A DNA stretch of 64,000 nt from Phaseolus vulgaris (taxonomy: Eukaryota; Streptophyta; Magnoliopsida; Fabales; Fabaceae): NCBI RefSeq assembly GCF_000499845.2, contig NW_027174123.1, positions 61,140 to 125,139 of the forward strand. Direction: 5' to 3'. The notes under the pieces are model-generated. The model did no database searches. It saw only the letters and a list, made by a program, of their open reading frames with translations, and was not told the DNA's origin. Positions 1 to 12,100 of this stretch are shown piece by piece. The position numbers were made by a program, and so were the translations under genes. Position 1 is the stretch's first letter, and every line of letters begins with the position of its first letter.

Positions 1-160
1 GTCTTTTGTGTTGTTCTATCCAGGGCCATGTTAAAAATCAAGGAAACAATTATTTATCGCTCAACAAATGAGTCAAATTCACCCTAAGTCTTAATATTGT
101 ATCTTCATCCAAAATATTTAAATTTTATCATCTGACTTGAATTTCTGTCATGTTTGTCAG

Positions 161-3100
161 GGGATTACAAGATTTTTATTGACTTTAATTCCCCACTTCA
201 GAAAGGTATGTCTTGTCTATTGCTCCATTTGCTCTTGTGATTGGCAAGTGGTTACTGTTAGTAGGTATTGGGATATATCATATATGTAGTTAAATTTCAT
301 CTTTATTTCTGTCTTTCCTTATGTTTAGGCCTCATTCACTTTTCTCCCTGATGTTATTTGTTACATATTTCAATTAAATGAATTAGCATTATTGATTCGC
401 AAATTACATAATGGATCGTAATACATATTATTTTTATCTGCTGTTTCTTTTGTTTTGTCTGTCCATTAGTTTTCTGAAATATAACTCATTGTCACATTTA
501 CATTTCCTGCAGATTTTGTTATCAGCTTTTGAATGTCCACATTGTGGTGAGAGGTAAACGGCCCTTTAGTTTATGCCCTCTCCGTGTGCGTTGAACATAA
601 TTAGTTCCTTTGATCTTCCTCTTAATTTTTCTTTCTTTTATAATTATTGATTTTATCTGTTAGGAACAATGAAGTACAGTTTGCTGGTGAAATTCAACCA
701 CGTGGTTGTTGTTACACTTTGAAGATTCCATCAGGCGAGCAAAAGGTTGGTTTGTTCAAATTTCAATTCCCCATCCCCAAATGATTATTTTATATAACAT
801 AAGAAAACATATATGGCGCCTAGGTACTCCAATGCCTCTATTAGCTATCTTCTTCCCATTCAGTTAACATCCATGCTGAGGTTCTTGACACTAGTGACTG
901 ACTGTTAGGCAGGAAAATAAAGACAGCACTTGGAGGGTGTATCATATAAGGAAATTTAAAAATAAAGGTTAAGCGGGTTAGTTAGTTGTGGTGAGGGGGT
1001 CTTTAAATAAAGACCAACCTGCTGTGGGGGAGGGGATATCTGAATTGTTGTAAGAAGTTGACAGGATTAAACCTGTGTGAAAGGAGCTATTCTCCTTTGT
1101 AACCCTTTTGGGTGTTCTGTTCTGCATTGTAATAAAACAGAGTTTTCTTTCTTCTTGCTGTGTTTGGGAGGGAATTCTGGTTTTTCTGTCTAGGAACCTA
1201 ACAGTTGGTCCGACCTGCCGGATCTGAAAAAACAGAGAGTGAGGAAGAAAAGATGGAACAGAGGATGGCAGCAGTAGAGAAATTTACCAGCGAACAATTG
1301 AAATGGAATTCTGAAATAAAAGCAGAAATTCTGGGGTTGAAAGAAGGCATGCTGGAGTTAAAAGAAATCAAAGAAATGTTGCGGGATCTCAAGAAAGGAG
1401 ATAGAAGGTCGGAAGGGGGAGAGAGTTCGGTGAATGGTGAGGAAAGAGTGGAGGAACCATCAAGGCAGGATAGCCAATGGGAAAAGATGAAGGAAGGAGA
1501 GATGAAGTCGTGGGGTAGGAGAGTGGAGTTACCGGGGTTTGAGGGCGAGGACCCAATGGGTTGGCTGGCCAGAGCTGAAAAATTCTTTGAGGTGCAGAAT
1601 GTGATAGCAGGGGAAAGATTAAAACTGGCCTTCATCAGTATGGAGGGAAGCGCCAGTCCTTGGTTCAGTTTTTGGAGAAAGAACTCCAAGAATCCTTCTT
1701 GGGAAGAGTTTTCCATGGCGCTGAATAGGAGGTTTGGGGGAAAGGAGAGAAGTTCTGTTTTTGAGAAGCTGGCGAAGATCAAACAGAATGGAAGAATTGA
1801 TGAATACATTCAAGATTTTGAGATGTTAGTGTCACAAGCACCACAGACAGGGGAGGAACAGCTGCTGGGGTATTTTTTTGCTGGATTACAGTCCAAGATT
1901 CGTAATCAAATCAGACCGCATGACCCCAAAGAATTGATGAAAGCCATGGAGATTGCGCTGGATGTTGAGGAGTCCTTCAGGGAAGAAAAAATTAGCAGTT
2001 TTGGGCATAGGAATAATGCGTCTTTTCTGCATTATCAAGGAAGCACCGGGATAACATGCCACACAAATTTGCATAAGGGGAATAGTGGGCCAGTCTCGTC
2101 TAGTTTGACTAGCACAGCAAGGAATGAGTCTTCTTCTTCCAATAGAGAGTTTCGGCCAGGAGAAGGATCCAGAAACAGGGGGTCCAGGACCCTTCCCTAT
2201 CCCGAATATGTGAGAAGAAGGGAAGAGGGAAGATGTTTCCATTGTGGAGGGGCGTACGGTCCCGGACATCGCTGCCCTGAAAAGAATTTGAGGGTTATCA
2301 TTTTTGCAGAAGATGAGGGAGACCCTACAGAGGTGAATCATTCTGGGTGGGGACAGATTGAGGAAGATTTGGAAAAAAGAACATCAAGGAGCAGTGACCT
2401 GATTTCAACCTTGAGGACAAGGTTGTTTTGTCAGAAATGAGTAATGTTAGGCAGGAAAATAAAGACAGCACTTGGAGGGTGTATCATAGAAGGAAATTTG
2501 AAAATAAGGGTTAAGCGGGTTAGTTAGTTGTTGGGTTAGTTAGTTGTGGTGAGGGGGTCTTTAAATAAAGACCAACCTGCTGTGGGGGAGGGGATATCTG
2601 AATTGTTGTAAGAAGTTGACAGGATTAAACCTGTGTGAAAGGAGGATTAAACCTGTGTGAAAGGAGCTATTCTCCTTTGTAACCCTTTTGGGTGTTCTGT
2701 TCTGCATTGTAATAAAACAGAGTTTTCTTTCTTCTTGCTGTGTTTGGGAGGGAATTCTGGTTTTTCTGTCTAGGAACCTAACAATGACCTAGTTTGAAGG
2801 ATGGTTTTTCATACTTTTGCATCCATGTTTAGCTAGAAGACCATTGTTGTTGAAGTCAATATTTACCATGTAGGATCATACTATGCTATGAGTTGAACAC
2901 ACCCTGGAAAATCCCTTTCTTCTTATTTATGAAGCCCTTCCCAATCCATTCGTGATCTTCTCCATCTTGGACTGTTCAACCTTTTCTTTGTCATTCCATT
3001 GTTGCCTTAGAGTATTGCCACCTATAACTTTTATTATTGCACCTTCCTTTGGCTGTAGCAACATTTTCAGTTTAGTAATCCTTACCATAGAAGTTAATTT

Positions 3101-6100
3101 TGTGGGATTGAGCTTGACCCTATGCTCAAACTCTATGATGGTAACAAAGGCAATCCTAAATCAATTGTTGGGTCACCTACATTGACCAATTCCAGACTTA
3201 TAGTCCTTGGCATAGGGGGTGTTGGTTCAAATGCATATAATTAAGGACAATCCTTGCCCACCATAATTTGCAGCCACGTGCACCTTCATTATGGTAGGTG
3301 AGTGGGTAAGTATAAATCCCGCATAAAACTTGGAAAATTGTGTGGTTAGGTTAAATCCTAAACCTAAATACTAAGATAGTTCAACAACATAATTTTCTAG
3401 TCAACTAATAAACAAATAGAATTAAGAATTTCTTTCTCACATTTCTGATTATACTATTTGGATACCTGACTTACTATAGTTATAACTTTTAAATCTAATT
3501 TTGTTTTAATGTAGTGATTTTGGAGGTTATTTTCTTTGTTTATGATATTCTTATGCATATGCACTATATATGTATAGTTTTGCATTTTATGTAAAACCAT
3601 AGGATCTTACCATCCAAGTTAAGATCCCCAATTTACGAGTTTTTAATCTCCTTATCCTAGGTAGAATATTGAGTTTAGCATTGTAAAGGACATCTATCAT
3701 GTAATGATATAAAACTATTTGAAGCAAAATGCATGCAATCAAGATTGTAAAACTTGAGAGTTCATAGAAACTTGTGAAGGCTTTTGTAAACTTGACTCAA
3801 ACTTGTAAGAGTTTACTTACCATAAAAAATATTAACAATAAATAACATAGTAATTATACATTTGAACTCCATAATAAAACAATTGTTAAAACAAAAACTT
3901 GGCAATAAAACAATACAGTCAACTACAAAAGTAAAGCATCTCGGGTTGTCAATAATACATTTCTACTAAATAAGTTTAAACTACATCAAATAATTAAGAA
4001 ATAAAATATTATCTCTAATACTTGTTATGGTGAATGTATGATTATTTGGGATTATCTTATTTTGATTTGTAAACTTGTCTTTGTGGTTTGCCGTTATGAT
4101 GATTTGTTTATACAAGTGTCTAACAAGTTTAATGAATGTAGATGCTAAATCGTCAAGTGGTTAAATCAGAATCTGCTACCATTAAGGTACTCAAATTTGT
4201 TTTGTTTATTTTCTTCATATTTATATAAACCTGTGTACCCTATTTCCTATTTAGATTGTAATCTTCAAAATTCTTTAGTTCATTAACACCTTGGTTCTTG
4301 TCTCTTTGAAGTCTAGGGCTAAGCCACATAGTCTTAGTTGAGCTGATATTATCTACCTACATACCTACATACCTACATACCTATTTATCTGTATGTCTAT
4401 TTGTTTACATAGATAGTTAGAAAGATAGATATTTTTATGAAAGAAGTAATTTAAGATGTTGCTTATAAATTTTAATGACTAATCTGGTTCTATTATTCAA
4501 AATTTATAGTCTGCTTTGTAATAAATTTATTCAAAAGGCAACCTTATATGTATATGATTGTGCAGATACCTGAACTGGATTTTGAGATTCCACCAGAGGC
4601 TCAACGTGGTAGTTTGTCAACGGTACTTCTAATACATATTTCAATTTACTTTGTTGTTTCCCATTCCTGGCAATGACAAGTTTGCTTGTTCAATTTTTTT
4701 TTCTGGGTAGGGCAGGGGGTTACCCATTATTTCATTTGTCAGTGAAAATCTCGAGTCTCAACATTGTATTTCTATTTAAGATGGCTAAATTTACTCCGCA
4801 TGTGTATAATCATCTAGTGAGTAAACATGTCAGTGTCCTTTCTGTTTGGTCGAAACAATTGTTGAATTAAAAAGAAGAGATTGCTATCCTTTTTGTCTTT
4901 TTTTTTTGTTTGATTTAGTGTAGATTTTTTAAGCTTTTGGTTCGACTCTTGATCATATCATAGGTTTGGCAATTTCTATATGCACCCTTTATTTAGTAGC
5001 CAGGAAGATTTTTATTCAATTAAATTAATTGAAACAGTACATCAACTTCTATATATAGAGAACTATAACCCTAAAGTAATTATTACAAAGAGATCTCTAG
5101 AATCTTCTATAGCTTCTAACAACTTCTAGTAGTACATTTATATCCTACTAACAACACTCCCCCTTAAGCTGGCGAATGGATATCTATCATTCCCAGTTTG
5201 CATGTGAGATCATGAAATTGTTAAGTGGGAAGACCTTTTGTAAACAAGTATGCTAACAAGATGGCACATAAGATGTAATGATAAGGCCACTATCTAGTTT
5301 CTCTTTAAGAAAGTGTCGATCTATCTCTATATGTTTGGTCCTATCATGCTGAATTGGATTGTGAGCAATGCTAATAGCTGACTTATTATCACAATAAAGA
5401 ATCATATACTCTTCACATGCCACTTTAAGATCTTTTAGAATAATTCTCAACCATAATAATTCACATTCCCCTTGTGCCATAACTCAGAATTTAGCCTCTA
5501 CAGTAGACCTTGCAACAACATTTTGTTTCTTACTTCTACTCACCAAATTTCTAGCAAAAAACATGCAATATCCTAAGGTGGATTTCCTATTTGTGACACC
5601 CTTCAAAATTTACATTAGTATACACTTCCATTCTTAATTTTCCATTCCTTTTGAACAATAATCCCCTTCCTGGATTGTCTTCAAATATTGAGGGATTCTA
5701 TTCACAACTTGTAAATGTCTCTCACTTGGATTAGGCATAAACTGACTAACTACACTTACAACATAGGCTATGTCAGGTCTAGTGTGACCTAAGTAAATGA
5801 GCTTCCCCACAAGTCTTTAATATTGACCTTTATTCACAGTAGTTCTGCCTTCATCATTTATAATTTACGGCTTTGTTCTATAGGAACTCTAGTGGTCTTG
5901 CAATCAATCTTACTTGTTTATTTTAGAAGATTAAGAGCATACTTTCTTTGGGAGACAAAGATCCCTTTCTTCGAGTAAGCTCAATGTTGTTAAACTCGAG
6001 GATAGAAAGAGGATCGGAAAAGAGATAAAATTTTGTAACTCGACCCATAAAGGGTTAGTGGTATATGAAAAATAATGTGAATATGAAAAATAATATTGAA

Positions 6101-9100
6101 TATATAAAATAATTAGACATATATAGTATAATTCGCAAGATTAATGCATAAAATAATTAATAAATTAATAAATATTTAATACAAATAATCTGTCTACGTT
6201 AGGTCTTTATATTAGTAAACTGTTGTGCCTTGCTTCCACATTAGGTTTGTGTTTATATTAGTAAACAATGGTGCCTTTAACAAGGCAAGGGAGTAGAAGA
6301 AAGGGAAAATAAAGAAGGAACAAAACATGCCTATATAAAAGGCAGTGGGGAGAGGGAGAGGCGCAACGACGAAGAGGTGCGACAACGGAGAGGTGAACAA
6401 CGGAGGAGCGCGTGATGGAGGGGTGAGTGGCAGAGAGGCGCGGTAACGGAGGTGCGAGTTTGATATTAGGGTTATTCTCGGACATCATTTTCAGAGTTTT
6501 TTTTTCAATAGGCTGAGCCGTGACTCCTTGATTCTTTGATCCGGCTACCGACTCGTTAGATCGCTCCGATCCATTTAGGTAGTGATCCACCGTGCGATCC
6601 GACACGATTTCTTCTAAAAAATTGCAAGATCGTACAATCTTACGATCTAGATCATGATTTTAACAACATTGAGTAAGCTACTTCTATCCCAAGGAAGTAC
6701 TTTAATTTCCTAGATCCTTCATTTCAAACTGAGTAGCAATCTTTTCTTTTCAAGATTTGTTTCTCATGTTCATCATCTTCTTAAAGGCATAAATATATTG
6801 CTCAATTTTGGTATCAAGCAAGCTTGTCATTTAATCTTGTAAGATTGAAGAGTTTTCAAGATATGATTGCTGCTATAGGTGCTTATGGACCTAATTTGCC
6901 AGCTCCTACCTACCATGAGATTAGAGTTCCACTCCTCAATAAGGAAATTGAGTACACTGAAGAATTGTTGAAAGATCATAAATTGCACTGGACTAAGCAT
7001 GGTTGTTCTATCATGTCAGATGCATGGATTGATTGGAAGCAACGATGTTTGATTAACTTTTTGGTGAGCTCTCTTGTAGGGACAATGTTTGCCAAGTCGA
7101 TTGATGATTCTAAATTTGTGAAGACAGGAGAAAAACTCTCCGAGATGCTTGATGCCCTTTTGGAGGAGATTTTTAGAAGAAAATGTGGTTGAAGTTATCA
7201 TAGATAATGGTATTAATTATGTCTTGGTTGGTAAATTATTGGAAGAAAAAAGACATAATCTTTATTGGACTCCTTGTGCTGCCTATTGTATAGATTTGAT
7301 GCTTGAAGACATTGGAAAAATTCCTTTGTAGTTCCTTGAGTTTATTGAGATAATTTACAAATAAGAGGGAATTGGTAAGACATGCAATTACAAGGTTTTC
7401 TACCTCTTATTTATCATTACAAAAGTTGTATCAAAAGAAGGGAAATTTGAGAAAGATTTTCACTTGAAATGAATGGAGCAAGAACAAGCTGTCTAAGGAA
7501 GCTAAGGGTAAAGAACCTACACAAATTGTTCTTATGCCTTCATTTCGGAATCATGTTATATTTACTGCCAAAGTCATGACTCCTCTTCTTCATGTACTTT
7601 GTTTGATTGATAGAGAGAGAAAAGCAACTATGCGTTATAAATATGAAGCAATGGAGAAAGTCAAGGAAACAATAATGAAGTCATTCAATAACCACGAAAG
7701 TAAATACAAGGATGTATTTACAATCATTGATAATAGATGGACATGCCAATTTCGTTGCCCCTTGCATGCAATTGGTCACTTTTTGAATCCAAAGTTCTAT
7801 TGTCCTAACCCAAAAATGGAATATGATTTGGAAGATACAAATGGATTGTATGCTTGCATTAAGAGGTTGGTGCCAAGTAAAGATGTGCACAAAAAAATTT
7901 ATTTGACTTGCCTCTTTATAAAAGTTGAAGTGTTCTCTGCCAAAGAATCAAGGAAGACCACAACCCCAGGTGAGACAATTAAACGCTATCTAAATTGGGT
8001 TAAGATGTAAATTATATCATATAATGGTTACATTCTAAGTTTTTTTACTTTTATAGCTCAATGGTGGAAGAATTATGGGCACGTAGCTCCCAACTTATAA
8101 AAGCTAGCAATTACGATTTTAAGTTTGATATGTAGTTCATCGGAATGTGAGCGCAATTGGAGTTTATTTGAGGAAGTAATAATTATTTCTCATAACATGA
8201 CTCATTTCATTATTATTTTGTAGAATGTAGAAATAAATTAATTCACATTATACTTGTAGATTCATTGAAAAAAAGGAATAGGCTGTACAAAACGTTGCAT
8301 GATTTGGTTTACGTAACCAACAACTTGCTCAAAGATACAATATTAGAGATAAAATAGACCCTATTGTATTCAATGGCATGGATGAGTGCAATGAGTGTCA
8401 TTGTTATCACTTTTCGGTTATGGCGGCGCCATGGCGGAAGACGGTGGCGGATTTTCCGACCACCGCCACAACAAGGCGGTGGTGATGCGGTTTTCCCTTG
8501 GAGGTCGCTTTTGGCATCTCAGAAAGCTAACGAAAAACGGAAATATCGTAAAAGGCAGAGAAAAACACTGTGACAACGACCACGAAAGTAACAGCGGCAG
8601 CGCACGCTGCGACGATAGCAAAAAATGAAGAAGGGACCTTCGACGCATGAAGAAGATAAAACACCTAAACCTAATTTTGAAAAAACCCTAATAAGTTTGG
8701 GCCTTTGGCCCATTCCAACTTTTAACTAATAAAACCCTAAAATCCTCATTATTAAAATAAAATTTGAATGTGCTGCAGCTGCATCAGTTATTTAACCTAA
8801 TTAAGAGTTCAAAACCTACTTAAATTAAGTTTGGGCCTTTGGCCCATTCCAACGGTTAACTAATAAAACCTTAATTATTCAAATAAAATTTGAATGTGTT
8901 GCGGCTACATGAGTTGTTAAACCTAATTAAGAGTTCAAAACCTACCTAAAATTAGTTTTTTTTGGGCCCATTTTTGACCCATTTAAAACATTATACTTAT
9001 TGCAATCCACAATACATTTTTTTATCTCCGCCACAACACCTTCCGCCATAACCCGTTATGGTTTCTGTTATAACTTTATAAAGGATTTATGGGGTCTCCG

Positions 9101-12100
9101 ATATGATCCGTTATTCAATATCGATAACATTGATGAGTGGTTAGTGGGGCAAGTAGATGATGATGATGATAATGATAATGAAGAGGGGGGAAATGAGTTG
9201 GTTTTTGATGATGATTCCACTCTAAATTAGGCAACTGCTTATGAAGCTTTAGATGTTGGAGAACTAATAATTTACACAAGACAAGTAACCAGTAAAAGAA
9301 AGCAACCATCAAGTGGTTGTGGTATTGTCATTGGATCTTCTCATGCTTCTAAGAAAGGTCTAGCTGCAACTCCATCCCCAACAAGGAGGGGCAAAGGGAA
9401 GATTCAAATCGGGGTTGGGAATGAATTGCATGATAGCTTTGATTTTGAGTTTGAATAATTACTTAACTTTGACTAGAGTTTCTCTGAAGGGGAAGACGGG
9501 GGATATGCCCCATTGGATAATATTGAAGAAGAGTCGGATAGTTAGAAACATAAGATAAATATTACCATGTCCAACTATTGGGATACGAGTCCCATTGGCA
9601 AGAGTAATGTAATTACCAGGAAAAGAAACACATGACATTAAAAGAGATGAGTGAGGTGTCATATGGTCTGTCGCACCAAAGTCTAGAACTCAAGAGTCCT
9701 TGCATAAATTTTAAGAAACATCAAAAGAGGAATTAGAGTTCTTACCAGTCATGGTTACGAAGCAAGTACCACAAGGTGGCTTACTGATAGACTCCATGAG
9801 AGATTTTAAACGTTCAATTTCAGCATGTAATGCAGGCATTCCATTGTCAATTGAAGAGGATGAAGGAAGATCATCATTACTTAGTAGAGTTGCCGTGATA
9901 AGATAAATAGTAAGAATTTCTTAGTCTCCCTTGTAAGTATAATGAAACATTAACACAAAAAACTTCAGTGACAGTGAAAGGTCGTAGAAATAGGCCCCAA
10001 CATTGTGAGCTCTAATACTAACTTAAATGAAATAATATGAATGAAAGAAGATTTTTATTCAATTATATTAATTGAAACAAGACATCAACCTTTATATATA
10101 GAAAACTTTAACCCTAGAGTAATTATTACAAAGAGATATCTAGAATCTTCTACAACTTCTAACAACTTCTAGTAGTACATTAATATCCTACTAACATGAA
10201 GCTTCTACTAGTACATTTAATATCCTACTAACAACAAGGAATGTAAATCGTGGGCATCAGAGAACTCTTAACTTTCTTTTGTGAAAATTCATGAACATTG
10301 AACAGTTGAAAATTTGTAATCAAATGATTCAACAATATCTTTTGTTGTGTAATTATAGGTGGAAGGGATACTTATGAGAGCAACTGATGAACTTCAAGCC
10401 CTTCAAGAGGAACGCAAAGTACTATTTGTTTCTGCGCTATATTTTTATTTGATGCATGCATTCTTCTTTAAATAACTTAATTAATGTTATGCTTTCTACC
10501 CTCTAGAAAGTGGCTCCGGAGACAGCTGGAGCAATTGATCAGTTCTTGGTGAAACTGCGAGCCTGTGCAACAGGAGAATCATGCATCACATTTATTCTTG
10601 ATGATCCTGTCGGAAACAGCTTTATTGAAAACCCGTAAGAGATTATACCTTGTAGAAGTATTTTTTTTAAATGAGTAAAAGTATTTTTATTAGAGAAGAG
10701 ATTATAACAATAGAGGCTAAGGTATCCTCACACACAAGTAAATGACAAAAGGTATTCAGTGATAGCATATGAATTAGCAACCTCCTGGATTTGTTGCTCA
10801 AGAGTGGAGTGTGGTTTAGTATGTAAAGTGTTGATCTCTGTATGGGCTAAAATTTAGTCACATTGTGCTTGTGCTTGACTTTGGATTGGATACATTCTTT
10901 TATGAATCACACCATATTGTACCTTTTAACTTATTTTAAATTGGTCAAGACAAACATGTATTTGTTGGTGAGGCAAACTTGTACCTTCATTTGGTACTTG
11001 GTAATATTAGTCCAATGTTTTAGCTAGTACTATTTTAAGTAAATGCAGAACACATTGAATAGGTTTGCACCATCATCTGATCCATCGTTGACGATCAAGT
11101 TTTATGAGAGAACTCCTGAGCAGCAAGCATCATTGGGATACCTTGTTGATTCTGCACAGGCTGAAGGAACTCATGTTGATGCCCCGGGAGGCGGAGAAGC
11201 TGTGACTACTGATCAAGTGAGGAGAGAACCACATGGATCAGTAGGGGCAACAGCTGGCCATCGTGCCATTGCACAGAGTAACAGTGCAGAAATTGCTGAA
11301 GCCTTGTTTCGATATACTGCACCAGAAGAGGTACAATTGCTGAACTATATAGTTCTGTGTACTGAGCTTTGGCCTTATGTGTTTGTTTATTCAATGTCAA
11401 GTTGCTGCCTTTTTTTGACAGGTGATGACTTTCCCTTCTACTTGTGGTGCCTGTGCTGCTAGTTGTGAGACTCGAATGTTTGTCACCAGTATCCTCTTAG
11501 CACTTTTCATACTTCCCTTGGGATATTGTTTGATTATGTTACATTTCTTTAGAAGGATTCTGTCATTTTAAGCTCGATGTAAAATTTATTAGGTTAAAGA
11601 AGATTTATATTGTGTATGCAAGAGTACATAGCTTTGTGGGGTAAAATAAAATTATATAAACTATTGGGGCTTATTTTTTTTTATTCCATGTTTGTATTTC
11701 AGTTGAAATTTGGAGCTTTAGCACCTTTTTGATCTGCAAAAAGTGAAATTACATAAAATAGGGGATAGTTTTTCTTTATTTCAACTTCCGTTGTGATTCT
11801 ATGTTTCATGTATTTCAGTTGAAACTTGAAGCTTAGTGTCATCTACTTGGTGCTGAATAGTTTTTGGATAACCATGTGTTCTATTAAAAATCCTGAACAT
11901 GATCTACTTTCAAATTTCAGAAACTTGACTATGGATTTATGCTAGCTACACAACATTAATTTCAAATGAAACATCTGTCTACAGTGTTGCATGTATTCTG
12001 ATTGCTGATAGGGTAAAAACTAGATAATATTTATTTGCTTGCTTGATAACGGTCATACTCTTCAAAATATGCCATGTGCCAATTTTATATTCTATATTAT

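Larger units (their letters stand above)
903..2783 (+). mobile_element. Gag-only (TR-GAG type) LTR retrotransposon in ZPR1 intron 4
   Basis: Two direct LTRs (903-1203 and 2445-2783), each with the perfect 7-bp inverted ends TGTTAGG...CCTAACA, enclose a single gag reading frame. Flanking 5-mers are CTGAC on the left and ATGAC on the right, an imperfect 5-bp target duplication. A primer-binding site lies 2 nt inside the 5' LTR. No protease, reverse transcriptase, RNase H or integrase is present, so the element is non-autonomous and would need a related gypsy element in trans. It sits in intron 4 in the same orientation as the host gene. The second ZPR1 copy has only a solo LTR at the same site. 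Confidence 0.9.
5003..10233 (-). mobile_element. Ty1/copia retrotransposon relic with nested hAT insertions in ZPR1 intron 6
   Basis: On the minus strand the order is: LTR (10233-10027), degraded tRNA-iMet primer site, a gag/protease piece (to 9463), then foreign hAT sequence, then reverse transcriptase to RNase H (6822-5168, itself split by a MITE), polypurine tract and LTR (5153-~5003). This order and strand are those of one copia element. Integrase and the first part of RT are missing, replaced by the hAT block 6823-9460. The two LTRs have diverged clearly, so the insertion is old compared with the Tat element further right. Confidence 0.75.

Noticed and set aside
1205..1252. Gag starting at the TTG at 1205
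   Set aside because: It overlaps the primer-binding site; the first ATG in frame is 1253.
2952..3185. 77-codon frame in intron 4 of ZPR1
   Set aside because: Low-complexity hydrophobic translation without a domain; within an intron, conserved only because of recent duplication.
6258..6605. 115-codon minus-strand frame in the MITE
   Set aside because: No domain; falls entirely inside a non-coding element with intact inverted ends.
11043..11462. 139-codon frame across ZPR1 exon 9 treated as a separate gene
   Set aside because: It is exon 9 (11063-11330) read through both splice sites.
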